NCBI RefSeq assembly: GCF_013371215.1
Contig: NZ_JABWMH010000002.1
Span: 248,001-312,000 of the forward strand
DNA from: Parasphingorhabdus flavimaris
GTDB taxonomy: Bacteria; Pseudomonadota; Alphaproteobacteria; Sphingomonadales; Sphingomonadaceae
Direction of reading: 5' to 3'
DNA length: 64,000 nt
Shown one piece after another: positions 63,827 through 64,000 of the stretch. The translations under genes were made by a program, and so were the position numbers. A model generated the notes under the pieces. That model was given only the letters and a program-made list of their open reading frames with translations, did not search any database and had not been told where the DNA came from. The number at the start of each line of letters is the position of its first letter. Within the stretch, counting starts at the first letter, position 1.

Positions 63827-63897
<71 letters not shown>

Positions 63898-63903
<6 letters not shown>

Positions 63904-63930
63904 TTTCCCTTGTTTCGAGGGAAATGGCGC
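63898..63930 (+). repeat. Perfect 13-bp inverted repeat overlapping the tRNA-Asp 3' end
   Basis: GCGCCATTTCCCT / AGGGAAATGGCGC with a 7-nt loop. The left arm includes the tRNA's last acceptor bases and CCA. A T-run is lacking, so it is not a typical terminator; it may be one in part, or a processing or duplication scar. Confidence 0.65.
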
Positions 63931-64000
63931 AAAGCCCCCCAAGCCTCGTTCTGACGGATCAGCGACTCATCCAGGTCAGCAAGGGACGGATCGGAAAAAT

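Overview
The window is bacterial chromosome, most likely from a marine-type sphingomonad (Alphaproteobacteria, Sphingomonadales). The main pointers are GcrA (an alphaproteobacterial cell-cycle regulator), the F0-ATPase order atpI-atpB-atpE-atpF'-atpF standing apart from the F1 genes, a UrcA-family protein, a ParE of alphaproteobacterial type and several typical sphingomonad secreted families. It is gene-dense, moderately GC-rich, and shows no prophage, insertion sequence, CRISPR array or rRNA. The genus call (something like Parasphingorhabdus or Sphingorhabdus) is an impression and was not tested.

Layout. 0-4 kb: a trypsin-like protease open to the left edge, a repeat-rich acidic lipoprotein behind a CadC-like wHTH/TPR regulator, and a UrcA protein. 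4-8.7 kb: a minus-strand redox cluster (LysR regulator, nitroreductase, secreted double cupin, SDR, NmrA-type reductase). 9-11.7 kb: the F0 ATP synthase operon, whose subunit c has an unusual C-terminal extension. 11.8-18.5 kb: uvrC, a small toxin-antitoxin pair, recO, leuB, metZ, apaG and a LysR gene. 18.5-29.5 kb: a beta-lactamase-fold serine hydrolase, parE, gcrA, an ABC-2 permease, hspQ, regulators, tRNA-Ser(CGA), small secreted or membrane proteins, and an ECF sigma/anti-sigma pair divergent from a subtilase. 31-42 kb: a PRC-barrel secreted protein, then a seven-gene glycerolipid operon (HAD-PlsC fusion, PlsB, WS/DGAT, patatin, monoacylglycerol lipase-like, alpha/beta hydrolase, GpsA).

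42.4-48.2 kb is the most striking region. A crotonase with all the hallmarks of the DSF (diffusible signal factor) synthase RpfF converges on a two-gene operon. That operon encodes an RpfC-like membrane hybrid kinase (TM-HisKA-HATPase-REC-HPt) and a response regulator whose RpfG-like receiver is joined to PAS-GGDEF-EAL, where Xanthomonas RpfG has HD-GYP. This looks like a complete fatty-acid quorum-sensing to cyclic-di-GMP circuit with a rewired output protein. Next to it lies a caspase-fold protein whose catalytic Cys is replaced by Ser, fused to a glycine-zipper/17-kDa-antigen-like C terminus.

50.5-55.4 kb: tRNA-Pro(CGG), thyA and the branched-chain 2-oxoacid dehydrogenase E1alpha-E1beta-E2 operon, which could supply branched acyl-CoA starters (including, speculatively, precursors of a branched DSF signal). 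55.4-63.5 kb: a 160-bp inverted-repeat element and a four-gene secreted-protein operon of DUF11-type proteins ending in a 1720-residue probable outer-membrane barrel protein. The window closes with tRNA-Asp(GTC), whose 3' end is embedded in a perfect 13-bp inverted repeat.
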